A stretch of 64,000 nucleotides of DNA from Micromonospora sp. KC606 (GCF_004348675.1 NZ_SMKN01000018.1:1-64000); one strand, 5' to 3'. Shown: positions 32,825 to 41,998, counted from the first letter of the stretch. Translations and numbers: made by a program. The notes: a model not told the origin generated them from the sequence alone.

Positions 32825-33876
32825 TCAGAAGATGTAGACCGTGTAGTTGTAGGGACGGCTTCGTTCGTAGATGGCACGCAACCGTGGCTGCCTGACCTCG
32901 GGCAGTCGGGCCAGAACGCTGAGGAAGATTTGGCCGTCGGGCTCGAACCGGTAGCCCGGGAGCAGTGCCGGCAGGGCCTCCGGCGGGATCGGGACCGACC
33001 GCCCGGCTTCGGGGCTTGGTGGAACGCGAGGTGCCGCCAGGCGTCCCAGGCCAGCGGGACCGGCTTCACCGGCGGGGCCACCGGCCAGAGTTCGCCGGTC
33101 TGCGGATGTTCCGGGATAAGGGCGAAGTCGACGTCGGCGTCCGGAAGGCCGGGCCCGGCCAGGACGAGGGTGCGCCCCGGCCCCGTGCCGACCGGGCCGA
33201 CGAGACGGTCGAGAGTGGGCCGGAAGACCTCGGCGACCTGGTGATCGGGGATCAGGATCGGGTCGCCGCCCGAGGCAGCCAGCAAGTGTGCCAGCGCCGA
33301 GGCTGCGGTGGCCGCCCACATCGGGTGCCAGCCGCCGTCCGGTTCGGACGGCGGGATACCGGGCCGCTGGTCGATCAGGTCCGCCCAGCCGAGCACCGGG
33401 TGCGGGCCGGGACCGTCCTCGATTACGCGGGTGGTCAGCGGGTCCAGCCAGATTGCCTGTCGTAGGCCACAGTCGTCGATCCGGATGGCCACCGGCGTGC
33501 CGCAGGTGACGCAGACCATGTTGGGCTCGCCGCCGTCGAGGCCACAGCACGCGGAGTCGCCGACCAGCGCCGGGTCGATGACGGCGCCGCGGACGTCCCC
33601 CGGGGCGAGCAACACCCGGCCGACCGGCCCGGTGGAGATCCTGAACCTCGGCGCGTACCAGCCGAGCGCCTCGGCCTCACCGGCTTCGAGTTCGGCCCAC
33701 CGGCGCCATGGCGAACCAGAGGGCAGCGGATTCACCGCGAACGTGCCGGGCTCCAGTGCCGGCGCGAGCGATCCCGGCCCGTTCCCGTACTTCTGGTCCG
33801 CGTGCACGGGCAGCGCCACCCTCGACACCGGAACCGTCAGAGCGGCGTCGCAGCTCCTGCAGCCGAAAACCGTCAT
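32825..33876 (-). pseudogene. Hypothetical zinc-ribbon-containing protein with a frameshift
   Basis: The ATG at 33876 follows GGGGGA. The N-terminus MTVFGCRSCDAALTV and a later MVCVTCG supply paired Cys that could hold zinc. About 290 residues run in one frame to WRHLAFHQAPKPGG. Near 33000 a one-base shift moves the clear continuation (IPPEALPALLPGYRFEP, SRPYNYTVYIF) to the adjacent frame with its stop at 32825. A base-call error could equally explain it. The family is unknown; similar long Gly/Pro-rich proteins occur in Micromonosporaceae. Confidence 0.6.
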
Positions 33877-34023
33877 GTATCCCCCGCGCGTCGACTGACG
33901 CCAACCTAGATCATCGGCCCAGCCCGCCGGCCGCGCCGCGGCCCGTGCCGCGCGGACCTCCCGCGACATTTCTGTATCGGCAGGCTGCGCCCTCAGCAGG
34001 GCCTCGCAACGACTTCCGGTGAA

Positions 34024-34104
34024 GCATCCTCATCTGCCGCCGATGGTGCGTCACGTTGAGTATCTGGCCAGGCGACACTCGACGGGCGGTCCTGCCGATG
34101 AGAA
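34024..34104 (+). repeat. Intergenic repeat copy B, both arms present
   Basis: GCATCCTCATCTGCCGCCGA at 34024, then GCGTCACGTTGAG, then GCCGATGAGAATGC at 34094. The outer arms GCATCCTCATC and GATGAGAATGC are an inverted repeat with one mismatch. It lies 33 bp beyond the stop of the methyltransferase gene. Confidence 0.7.
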
Positions 34105-34136
34105 TGCGCTGTCGGGATCCCCTCGGGATACCTGGC

Positions 34137-34904
34137 TCACGACGCGGCGGGGCGACTAGCCAGCAGTGCGAATGCGTTCGGGAGCCGACCGCGGAAAGCG
34201 GCCGCGTCGATGTCACCCATGCGCCAGAACGGTTCCGCATACTCCTCGAGGCGCCGCACTTCCAGACCGGCCCTGACGACTGCGGTGACGGTCTGACCGA
34301 GCGTCCACTGCCACATGACAGCCCCATTCGCTGGGAAACTGTAGTCGTCGCAGACGAAAGAGCGCCCGAAGTAGCTGCGGTCGGATCGGATGCGCGGCTC
34401 GTCCAGATCCCAGGTCCACAGCTCGGTAGCCGGGTGACCCTCGTGGAGGAACAGGTGACCGCCGGGCCGCAACAGGCGGGCCATCTCGACGGCCCAGGCA
34501 TCGATGTCGGGCATCCAGATCAGGGCACCCTTGCCCGTGTAGACGAGATCGGCGCAGCCGTCGAGCAGCGGCACGCCGGGGACCGTAGCGATCACATAGC
34601 GGCAGGCGACGCCAAGATCGTCTGCGCGCCTCTGCGCGGCACGGACCGCGGTCTCGCTGTAGTCGACCCCGATCACCTCACGAGCGCCAGCCTGGACCAA
34701 GGCGATGTCATCCTGCCCGTTGCCGCTCTGCGGGTGGACTACCACGGGCCACTCCGCCAGGATGTCCTGAAGCAGCTCGCGTTCGCTGGCGACAAGCGTG
34801 ACGCCGGTCGCCGCCTCGGCCAACATCTCGTCGTAAGCGTGGAGTTGCTGCGTCTGGTAGGCCTTGTCCCAAGCGGTGCGGTTGGCGAGCGTCGTCTCAT
34901 CCAT
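34137..34904 (-). CDS. Class I SAM-dependent methyltransferase
   Basis: The start at 34904 (MDETTLANRTAWDKAYQTQ) has AAAGG nine bases upstream; longer frames lack a site. The 255-residue protein has SAM motif I VVHPQSGNGQDDIALV, VIGVDYSETAV (acidic ribose-binding), DLVYTGKGALIWMPDID and LLRPGGHLFLHEGHP. It resembles UbiE/COQ5-type small-molecule methyltransferases. Substrate unknown. A stand-alone gene bordered by two repeat copies. Confidence 0.85.
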   Translation of the reverse strand: MDETTLANRTAWDKAYQTQQLHAYDEMLAEAATGVTLVASERELLQDILAEWPVVVHPQSGNGQDDIALVQAGAREVIGVDYSETAVRAAQRRADDLGVACRYVIATVPGVPLLDGCADLVYTGKGALIWMPDIDAWAVEMARLLRPGGHLFLHEGHPATELWTWDLDEPRIRSDRSYFGRSFVCDDYSFPANGAVMWQWTLGQTVTAVVRAGLEVRRLEEYAEPFWRMGDIDAAAFRGRLPNAFALLASRPAAS

Positions 34905-35024
34905 GCGGGAAACCTTTCGCACGAGTGCCCGGGAGGCAACCACTTTGTCCCCGTATCCCTCCCGCCGCACGACAGACCGGTCCGTCAGGATGAAATCTGC
35001 CTTATCGCCGCCCCTTGGCCGGGG

Positions 35025-35813
35025 TCACCGTCCCTGGCGATGCTCACAGGAGCTTGGAGATACCCATGCACCGTGGCGGTCCGGCCGATCCACCGCACCC
35101 TGCTCGGTACCCGAATAAATCCGCACGCCGCGACTCGCCGGCTCAAGTATCTGCCGTAGCGCGAGCCCTTTCGGTCGTATGGCGGCGCACTGATCTGCCG
35201 CCGAGCGGGCGTCACAGTACGTGACCGAGGAGGGCAGAGACACGGCGCCCGGTCGTGCCGATTTGCGGATGGCCGCCAGTGTGTCGTACGCGACAGGTGC
35301 CAGAGGCGCGAGCTGCGGCATCTCGAAGACAGGGATCCACCGGAAGACCGTCCACATCCCGATGCCCACCATCGCTAGGAACCAGACAACGACAGTGATG
35401 GCGCAGCCCCCGAACACGATCCCCTCCCACCGTTCGCTGGGTTCGCCAACCGGCCCAATGTCCCGCGTTCCGCCCTTGTCCGCTTGCACGGCCGCTCGCC
35501 TCAAACCTTCCAGCGGCTCGGTGCTGGCTGTGCGTCGGACCGGGCCAGGGATGCTGTGCCAACGTGCGATGTCATTCCGGTGCTGCTCCAACCAGGCCGA
35601 GATCGAGCGTTGCGCTACCTCGTCGTCGCGGCCAAGGACGAACCACAGAGCACCCGCGGCGGGCAGGTCTTGCATCCCGTAGTGAACCGTTGCCAGAAGG
35701 TCGAGCACCTCGTGATCCTGGCGATGCGCCAAGACGCCGTTCAGCCGGTCACGTGCCTTCCAGGGGCGACCAGCAGCGAGATCGGCGCGCGCACGCGCTA
35801 GTCCGTCGCTCAC
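35025..35813 (-). CDS. DUF6584-like protein with an altered C-terminus
   Basis: A GTG at 35813 starts VSDGLARARADLAAGRPW, followed by ARDRLNGVLAHRQDHEVLDL and GALWFVLGRDDEVAQRSISA, the helical-repeat core of DUF6584. A single membrane helix (ITVVVWFLAMVGIGMWTVF) lies near residue 140. After about 35220 the frame runs through repeat copy C and an integrase remnant, so the last 60 residues are not native. Function unknown. Family members are short soluble or single-pass proteins of actinomycetes. Confidence 0.7.
   Translation of the reverse strand: MSDGLARARADLAAGRPWKARDRLNGVLAHRQDHEVLDLLATVHYGMQDLPAAGALWFVLGRDDEVAQRSISAWLEQHRNDIARWHSIPGPVRRTASTEPLEGLRRAAVQADKGGTRDIGPVGEPSERWEGIVFGGCAITVVVWFLAMVGIGMWTVFRWIPVFEMPQLAPLAPVAYDTLAAIRKSARPGAVSLPSSVTYCDARSAADQCAAIRPKGLALRQILEPASRGVRIYSGTEQGAVDRPDRHGAWVSPSSCEHRQGR
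35090..35157 (+). pseudogene. Very short integrase remnant
   Basis: TLLGTRINPHAATRRLKYLP matches the segment ending in HAATRRLKHLA where the integrase at 0.9-1.7 kb also breaks. Only some 20 residues remain. Confidence 0.4.
35185..35265 (+). repeat. Intergenic repeat copy C, both arms present
   Basis: GCACTGATCTGCCGCCGAG, then GTCACAGTACGTGACCGAGG, then GTGCCGAT at 35256. The middle part matches copy A closely. It forms the 3' end of the DUF6584-like reading frame. Confidence 0.7.
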
Positions 35814-35926
35814 CCCGCGATCGTGCCAGCCACATCGGGCTAGATCGAGCGAGAATCCGACGACCACGCCACGCGAGAGGACCACCCAGATCCCGCGCCC
35901 CCGACGCCACGACAGGCGGGAAACGC

Positions 35927-36006
35927 ACGGACATGCCGCGATCCGCGCGCTTCGTAGCGTCACGGTAAGGTGGGCGGCTGACGCACGGACATGTCGATGA
36001 GCGGAC
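35927..36006 (+). repeat. Intergenic repeat copy D
   Basis: ACGCACGGACATGCCGCG at 35923-35940, then GCGTCACGG, then GACGCACGGACATGTCGATG followed by AGCGG. Left and right arms are 60 bases apart as in other copies, and the 13-mer ACGCACGGACATG occurs in both arms. It lies 25 bp beyond the HxlR stop. Confidence 0.55.
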
Positions 36007-36030
36007 ATGTTGCGCCGTCTCTGAGGAGGT

Positions 36031-36429
36031 TTAGGGGCGTTCGTCGAATTGGGCGCGTGCGTCGAAGACTCGGTCCATGTGCGTCTCCGCCCAGTTCTTG
36101 ATCGCGATCATGATCGGAAACAGTTCGTGGCCGAGCGGAGTGAGTTCGTAGTCGACGCGGACCGGTACCGAGGCGGTGACCGTGCGGGTGACCAGGCCGT
36201 CGCGCTCCAGCGTGCGCAGGGTCTGGGTGAGCATCTTCTGGCTGACGCCGGCGATGCGGTTGGCGAGTTCGCTGTGCCGCTGCGGGCCGTCGGCGAGGGC
36301 TGGGATCACCAGTGCGACCCACTTGTCGGTGAGCCTGCTCAGCAGCTCGCGGGTCGGGCACCGTTCCAGGAACGCGTCGTAGTCGCGTTTTGCCTGTTCG
36401 CGGCGTTGTGCTGCGGTCGTCGTCGCCAT
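36031..36429 (-). CDS. HxlR-family winged-helix transcriptional regulator
   Basis: From ATG 36429 (GGAGG five bases upstream) the product has 132 residues. The HxlR signature is clear: CPTRELLSRLTDKWVALVI, HSELANRIAGVSQKMLTQTL and TLERDGLVTRTV. These regulators sense quinones, aldehydes or oxidants and control a divergent oxidoreductase, as here. The 107-bp gap to the divergent gene contains a candidate operator. Confidence 0.92.
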   Translation of the reverse strand: MATTTAAQRREQAKRDYDAFLERCPTRELLSRLTDKWVALVIPALADGPQRHSELANRIAGVSQKMLTQTLRTLERDGLVTRTVTASVPVRVDYELTPLGHELFPIMIAIKNWAETHMDRVFDARAQFDERP

Positions 36430-36449
36430 CTTGTCCTCCACCGGTGCCC

Positions 36450-36469
36450 TAGGCACTTCGCGGTACCTA
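36450..36469 (+). promoter_or_regulatory. Candidate HxlR operator
   Basis: TAGGCACTTCGCGGTACCTA has 7-base arms matching at 6 positions (TAGGCAC / GTACCTA) in the short divergent region, overlapping where both promoters must lie. Confidence 0.5.
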
Positions 36470-36535
36470 CTTTCTCATGGTGCCCGCTGATTCGTACGGT
36501 CTTGGTGATCACGAGAGTCCACCAAGGAGACAACG

Positions 36536-37438
36536 ATGCGCGCAGTCAGCTATGCACAGTTCGGCGGGCCAGAGGTCCTGCACGTGGCCGACGTGCCGGT
36601 GCCCGAGCCGGAGCCGGGGCAGGTACGGGTGAGGGTCACCGCGTCCGTCGTCCACCCAGTCGACCTGATGATCCGCTCCGGTCGGTTCCCGGCCCCGCTG
36701 CCGACCGGTCTGCCGTACACGCCCGGCTGGGATGTGGCCGGCACCGTCGACGCGGTCGACCCGGCGGTCGAGCAGTTCACGATCGGCGACGAGGTCATCG
36801 GTTTCTCGCCATGGCTGCAAACCACGGTCGGTGCCCACGCGGAGTATGTGGTGCTCGACGCCGCCTGGCTGGCCCTCGCGCCCGACGGCGTCCCCGCCAC
36901 CGAGGCGGCGACCCTGCCGACCAACGGCCTCGCCGCCGCCCAAGCCCTCGACCTGCTCGCGCTCCCGGCGGGTTCGACCGTGCTCGTCACCGGCGCCGCC
37001 GGGCAGGTCGGCGGGTTCGTCCTGGCGCTGGCCCGAGCGACCGGCCTGCACGCCACGGGACTCGCCGGAACCGACGACCGTGCGTTCGTGGAGTCGCTGG
37101 GTGCGGCATTCCTGTCGCGCTCCGACGACCCGACGGGGACGTTCGATGCGGTCATCGACCTGGCGGTGATCGGTGCCTCGCTGCTGGGCCTCATCCGCGA
37201 CGGCGGCGGCTACGTGGCCGCGTCGCCTCCGCTTCGCCCGGAACCGGTGCGGGGAATCCGGACCTTCGCGCTGGAGGTGCTACCGGACGGATCGCGGCTG
37301 GGTGAACTGGTCAAACTGGTTACCAGCGGCGACATCCCGCTCCGGGTCGCCGGCGTGTACCCCTTCGCCGACGCCGCGGCCGCTCACGACCGGCTGGCCC
37401 AAGGCGGCGCCCGCGGCGGCGTGGTGATCGTCCCATGA
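36536..37438 (+). CDS. Zinc-independent MDR-family NADP oxidoreductase (quinone-reductase-like)
   Basis: AAGGAG lies 8 bases before the ATG. The 300-residue protein begins MRAVSYAQFGGPEVLHVADV; an N-terminal GroES-like domain is followed by a Rossmann domain with VLVTGAAGQVGGFVLALAR. The structural zinc Cys cluster is absent, as in quinone oxidoreductases. With HxlR divergent, it is likely a detoxification reductase induced by an electrophile. Confidence 0.9.
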   Translation: MRAVSYAQFGGPEVLHVADVPVPEPEPGQVRVRVTASVVHPVDLMIRSGRFPAPLPTGLPYTPGWDVAGTVDAVDPAVEQFTIGDEVIGFSPWLQTTVGAHAEYVVLDAAWLALAPDGVPATEAATLPTNGLAAAQALDLLALPAGSTVLVTGAAGQVGGFVLALARATGLHATGLAGTDDRAFVESLGAAFLSRSDDPTGTFDAVIDLAVIGASLLGLIRDGGGYVAASPPLRPEPVRGIRTFALEVLPDGSRLGELVKLVTSGDIPLRVAGVYPFADAAAAHDRLAQGGARGGVVIVP

Positions 37439-37636
37439 CCCCCAGCCAAACCTCCGCCGTCACGATCAACTGACGCCCCCCACGGTGAGTACGCTGCTCG
37501 CGCCACGCCTGCTGCACGGCGCGACGCGGCGTGAGCACCTTCACCTGATCGACCGTGAACACCGCTACCGGCCAGATGTAAGCCGTCACCGGGATGGACC
37601 TTTTGCCAGCAGCCCCCTTTTGTGGCGTTGTCGCTC

Positions 37637-38212
37637 CTATCGGGCGCCGGCGATCTGGGCGATGAGGAGGTCGAGGCGTTCCTCCTGCCCGTCCGGGGGG
37701 ATGCGGCCGCTGCCCGACAGGACGGCGATGCCGTGTAAGGCGCTCCAGATGACTTCGGCGAACAGCTCGCGTCGCTCGTTGTCCGGGTGAAAACAGTTGA
37801 CGAACTCGTCGAACGAAGCCCGCAGCGGGGCCGGCGTCTCGGTGCTCGCGAACTTCAGGTCGGTGGGCAGGATGAACATGGCCTGGTAAAGGGCGGGTCG
37901 CTCGGCCGCGAACTCCAGGTAGGCGTGGCTGACGGCGCGCAAGGCGCGTCCGGGTTCAGGGGCCGCCTGCCGTGCGTGGCGCAGGTGGGCGGCGAGTTCG
38001 CTGAATCCGTCCAGGGCGACGGCGCTGACGATGGCGTCCTTGCCGTTGAAGTGGCTGTACAGCACCGGCTGGCTGTACTCGACGCGTTCAGCCAGCCGTC
38101 GTGTCGTGACCGCATCCCAGCCTTCGGTCTCCGCGAGTTCCCGCGCGGCGGTGATGATCAGCTGGTGACGGTGAGCACGTTCACGCTCGCGGCGCTCGCT
38201 GATGGCGGACAT
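37637..38212 (-). CDS. TetR/AcrR-family repressor
   Basis: The 191-residue protein has an N-terminal helix-turn-helix: IITAARELAETEGWDAVTT, RRLAERVEYSQPVLYSHF. The C-terminal ligand domain has the TetR_C pattern ALYQAMFILPTDLKF. It is divergent from a DUF4267 membrane gene with three operator-like palindromes between them, implying autoregulation and control of that gene. Confidence 0.92.
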   Translation of the reverse strand: MSAISERRERERAHRHQLIITAARELAETEGWDAVTTRRLAERVEYSQPVLYSHFNGKDAIVSAVALDGFSELAAHLRHARQAAPEPGRALRAVSHAYLEFAAERPALYQAMFILPTDLKFASTETPAPLRASFDEFVNCFHPDNERRELFAEVIWSALHGIAVLSGSGRIPPDGQEERLDLLIAQIAGAR

Positions 38213-38221
38213 GACGACATC

Positions 38222-38284
38222 CTAGCAACGCTAGACATCCTGCCGAAGACAAACTATCGTCGCTACCGCAACTAGCGTCGCTAG
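38222..38284 (+). promoter_or_regulatory. Triple TetR operator
   Basis: Three related palindromes, CTAGCAACGCTAG (38222-38234), CTATCGTCGCTAC (38254-38266) and CTAGCGTCGCTAG (38272-38284), lie between the divergent start codons. Confidence 0.75.
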
Positions 38285-38318
38285 AAAGACGCTGCTGTCA
38301 CCAAGGGGGAAGCCGCCC

Positions 38319-38696
38319 ATGCTCACCACCATCGCCAACGTGCTCGCCGGACTGATCGGCGCAGGCATCATCTTCATCGGCGTGAACGCCTTCCGGGCGC
38401 CGCGGGCCGCAGCCGGCTTCGGCATCCCCGACACGCCGACCGAAGACCGCACCTTCCAGGCCTGGCTGACCGTCAAGGCCGTGCGCGACATCGCCTCCGG
38501 GCTCTTCATCTTCATCCTGCTGGCCGGAGCCACACCCCACCTGCTGGGCTGGTTCATGCTGGCCGCCGCCGGCATCCCCGCCGGTGACGCCCTGATCGTG
38601 TTGCGCAGCAACGGGCCCAAGGCGGCCGCCTACGGCGTCCACGGGGCCACCGCCGTGGTAATGGTGGCGATCAGCGTGCTCCTGCTCGTCGCGTGA
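38319..38696 (+). CDS. DUF4267 small membrane protein
   Basis: The 125-residue product has four hydrophobic helices, the first TIANVLAGLIGAGIIFIGVN, then DIASGLFIFILLAGATPHLL, and AAGFGIPDTP, a DUF4267 mark. A GGGGGAAG site precedes the ATG. It is the probable target of the TetR repressor. Function of the family is unknown. Confidence 0.88.
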   Translation: MLTTIANVLAGLIGAGIIFIGVNAFRAPRAAAGFGIPDTPTEDRTFQAWLTVKAVRDIASGLFIFILLAGATPHLLGWFMLAAAGIPAGDALIVLRSNGPKAAAYGVHGATAVVMVAISVLLLVA

Positions 38697-38755
38697 CCAC
38701 GTGTCACGCCGCTTCGGCCGAAGATCGCATTCACTGAAGGGAACAACCTCTCTCC

Positions 38756-39223
38756 ATGCCCAGCTTCGAGATCGATCCGATAGGTACGGTCCAAAACGAC
38801 AGAACGGATGTCCAGCACACCGACCACTGGGGTGCCGTCCGCAGCACGATCACCATCGACGAGCGCTTCGGCGACGCGTGCCTGCAAGGCATGGAGGGCT
38901 TCTCCCACGTCGAAGTCCTCTTCATCTTCGACCAGTTCCCAGAGCACGACGACTACCGCGAACCCCGCCCGAACCGCGGCCGCGCCGACCTCCCGCCCGT
39001 CGGCATCTTCGCCGGTCGCGGCCCCCGCCGACCAAACCGCATCGGAGTGACGTGCTGCGCCATCGAATCCGTGCGCGGCCGCAAACTGACGGTGGTCGGC
39101 CTCGACGCGATCTCGGGCACCCCCGTCATCGACCTGAAGCCAACGATGACCGAGTTCCTGCCGGTAAACGTCCAACAGCCGGAATGGGTCAGCCACCTGA
39201 TGTCGGAGTACTTCCAGCCGTAA
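38756..39223 (+). CDS. TrmO/TsaA-type tRNA N6-methyltransferase-like protein
   Basis: The 155-residue protein shows the TrmO fold markers: IDPIGTVQNDRTDVQHTDHW, FSHVEVLFIFDQFPEHD, and PPVGIFAGRGPRRPNRIGVT then CCAIESV. TrmO methylates N6 of threonylcarbamoyl-adenosine in certain tRNAs. This short actinobacterial form lacks the C-terminal extension of E. coli TrmO, so its substrate could differ. Confidence 0.85.
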   Translation: MPSFEIDPIGTVQNDRTDVQHTDHWGAVRSTITIDERFGDACLQGMEGFSHVEVLFIFDQFPEHDDYREPRPNRGRADLPPVGIFAGRGPRRPNRIGVTCCAIESVRGRKLTVVGLDAISGTPVIDLKPTMTEFLPVNVQQPEWVSHLMSEYFQP

Positions 39224-39356
39224 GCAAGGGCGTGACGGTGGAGCCGATTCCCGAGCGCATCGACCTCTCGTATCCACAACTCCGTCGACCCCAACCAGAC
39301 TCAGCGGCCTTTCCGAAGAGAATCCCGAGCCGGTCGCGCAGCCGTGATAGAACGTA

Positions 39357-39388
39357 CTCTCATGCCGCGAAGCGCTCGGACGCTGTCA
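39357..39388 (+). repeat. Intergenic repeat copy E, interrupted by an IS5-family element
   Basis: CTCATGCCGCGAAGCGCTCG and GACGCTGTCA are identical to copy R1 over 27 bases. The IS begins at the next base, so the right arm has been displaced or lost. Confidence 0.7.
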
Positions 39389-40471
39389 GAGGGCGTTCGA
39401 TTTGTTCTTGATCTACTAGTATGTGCCTCGCCAGGTAGGTGTGGCTTCGCCTGTTATGCGGCGGCTGATGTTGTCGATCATCGCGATGTGGATCATGGCC
39501 TCGGAGCTGGCCGGCAGGGTCTCGTAGTCGCGGGCGAGTCTGCGGTGCAGCATCAGCCAGCCCAAAGTCCTCTCTACCACCCAGCGCCGTTTGACCACGT
39601 GGAAGCCTCTGGTTTCGGTCTTGCGCGGTACGACCTCGGCGTCGATACCCAGCGTGGCGGCGTGCTCGATGAACTGGTTCTTGAAGCCGGCGTCCACCCA
39701 GGTCTTGGCGATGGTCGGGTATGCGTCTTTGGCCTGGTCCAGCACCTGGATTCCAGCGCGGTTCTCGGTCACGGACGCGGCCATGACGATGACCACCAGC
39801 AGTAGCCCCAGGGTGTCTGTGACTACGCTGCGTTTGCGTCCCACGATCTTTTTCGCGGCATCGGTTCCCTGTGTCGTGGTCGGCGGGTTGGTAGACGTCT
39901 TCACGCTCTGTGTATCGATGACCGCGGCGGTGGGCTGCGGATCGCGGCCGGCCTTGACGCGGGCCAGGGCGGTCAGGTCGACGTTGAGCTGGGCGAAGAT
40001 GCCTTCGTCGCGCCAGGCGGCGTAGTAGTAGTAAACCGTGGTGTGTGGCGGAAAGTCATGGGGAAGGTATTTCCAGGCAATGCCGGTCCGGTTGACGTAG
40101 GCGTTGAGTACCTCCCGGAGTCGGTGCGGGCCGGTTCGCCGGTGGGTCGCCGGTCGAGGCGGGCCTGCTGCCAGGCGAGCAGTGTCGGTCCGATCAGTGC
40201 CCAACGGGCGTCGGAGATGTCGCTGGGGTAGGCGCGGCGAGCGGTCATGACAGAGATCTACTCTGGACGGATCCGTGAGGGCTGCAGTCGACACAGGCGG
40301 CGATTCAGGGTCAGGTCTACGTCAGACGGAATCTGCAGCTCATATCCAGATGAAGCGGGCGCCAACTCGGCCGCCAAGACGGAACGATATAGCTACTCAA
40401 AGGGCGAATCGAATTAATGGGATACGCCGCAAAATAGGTTATACCGTGACAGCATTTCATCGAACGCCCTC
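39389..40471 (-). mobile_element. IS5-family (IS427-like) insertion sequence, complete ends
   Basis: The 1083-bp element has perfect 13-bp terminal repeats (GAGGGCGTTCGAT at the left, its complement ending at 40471) and a 3-bp TCA duplication at 39386-39388 and 40472-40474, fitting the T-N-A targets of this group. It carries one transposase split into two frames. Confidence 0.9.
39416..40248 (-). CDS. IS5-family transposase, two overlapping frames
   Basis: The first frame starts at 40248 with MTARRAYPSDISDARWALIG; the second frame, taken near 40140, continues RTGPHRLREVLNAYVNRTG. The DDE triad lies in AAVIDTQSVKTS, KTWVDAGFK and RWVVERTLGWLMLHRRLARD. In IS427-type elements a ribosomal frameshift joins such frames; no obvious A-rich slippery run is seen here, so a disabling indel is possible. 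Confidence 0.8.
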
Positions 40472-40620
40472 TCAGAGGGCGGTTACAGACGTTTAGTTGG
40501 ATCTATGTCGTTGGCTCCGTTTGGAGGTCATTCTGCGGGTTCGTGGTGGATAGTGATCACTCGATGGCATGAAAGTGAGTGGCGGTCGGTCCTGTTCGTG
40601 GGCTTGGGCGTTGGGCCGGT

Positions 40621-41452
40621 ATGAGTCAGCGCAAGCCGTATCCGAGCGATGTCAGCGATGAGCAGTGGGCGTTGATCGGCCCGTTCCTGGACGCCTGGCG
40701 AGCCAGGCGGGTCTCGGTCGCGGGCCGCCGCGGCCAGCAGGATCTCCGGGAGATCGTGAACGCGATCTTGTACCAGAACCGGACCGGCTGCCAGTGGGCG
40801 TACCTGCCGCACGACCTGCCGCAGAAGCCGGTGACCTACTACTACTTCGCCGCGTGGCGTGACGACGGCACCGATGCCGCGATTCATGACCTGCTGCGCT
40901 GCCAGGCCCGGGAGAAGGCCGGCCGTCGCGAGGACCCGTCCACGGTCGCGGTCGACACCCAGTCGATCAAGGCCGCGAACCATGTCCCTGCCGCCACGAC
41001 CGGCAAAAGATGCGGGTAAACGGGTACCGGGCCGCAAGCGAGGACTGGCCGTGGACGCGTTGGGGCTGATCATCGCGGTCGTGGTCACCGCGGCGTCGGT
41101 CACCGACAACGCGATCGGGATCCGGCTGCTCGACAGGGTCGCCGAGCATGTCCCGACGGTGACCCATGCCTGGGTCGACGCGGGCTTCAAGCAGGACTTC
41201 GCCGTTCATAACGCGGTCCTGGGCATCGACATCGAGGTCGTCAAGCGATCCGATAGCCTGCCCGGGTTCGTGCCGGTCAAGAAGCGGTGGATCGTCGAGC
41301 AGACGTTCGGCACCCTGATGCTGCACCGGCGGCTGGTCCGCGAGTACGAGATCCGGCCCGAGTCATCAGTATCGCGCACGTTATGGGCGTCGATGGCGAC
41401 CGTGGACCGCCGGTTGACCGACACCAGCACCCGGACCTGGCGAAACCAGTAG
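40621..41452 (+). CDS. IS5-family transposase, two overlapping frames
   Basis: The first frame (40621-41019) begins MSQRKPYPSDVSDEQWALIG and contains STVAVDTQSIKAANHV (first Asp). Near a CAAAAG run at 41007 the sequence continues in the next frame: GRKRGLAVDALGLIIAVVV, HAWVDAGFK and RWIVEQTFGTLMLHRRLVRE (second Asp and Glu). Frameshifting or an indel must join them. Clear terminal repeats were not located. Confidence 0.75.
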
Positions 41453-41458
41453 GCCACG

Positions 41459-41998
41459 ATGCACCTCGACACGGTCCTCGGCCTGATCAGCGAACGCGAA
41501 ACCACCGCACGCCGCAACGCCGATCAGATCCACGCCCAGATCACCGCACTCACCAGCGAACTCGCCCGCGTCGACACCGAACTGACCGACCTGGTGACCA
41601 ACCGCCACACCCTGCGCATGCTGACCGCGGCCGAGTTCACCGCCGACGACCCGACCGTAACCAGCTCCGCCTACCAGCAGATCCTCGCCGTCCTGGAAGC
41701 GTCCGCCACCGGGATGCGCGCCAAGGACATCTGCCTCGCCCTCGACATCGAACCGCTCCCGAAACACGTCGAAGGCACCCGCGCCAAGCTGAAACGCCTG
41801 GTCAGCCGCAAGCTCCTCACCGAGAGTGAGCCAGAGCCGAAATCGACACACTCCCTCGCCCGGGCAGAGTTGCGCCGCAATCCGAGAATCTCATCCGCCG
41901 TGCCGAAGTCACGGAACAGCACCGCAACCGGTTCGACGGATCTGATGCGGAAGCCAGCTCGGACGCACAGGCGAACCAACTCGCGCCCGATCGTTTGA
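41459..41998 (+). pseudogene. IS-associated coiled-coil protein, C-terminus replaced
   Basis: The first 120 residues (MHLDTVLGLISERETTARRN, ALTSELARVDTELTDLVTNR, AKDICLALDIEPLPKHVEG) match a small protein often found beside actinomycete transposases, with a heptad region and a winged-helix-like end. After about 41835 the frame reads antisense into a methyltransferase fragment. Confidence 0.65.

Noticed and set aside
32701..36006. Intergenic repeats as simple intrinsic terminators
   Set aside because: The arms are about 60 bases apart with imperfect pairing and no U tract. Conservation extends through the middle between copies A and C. A 3'-end role is not excluded but a plain terminator is unlikely.
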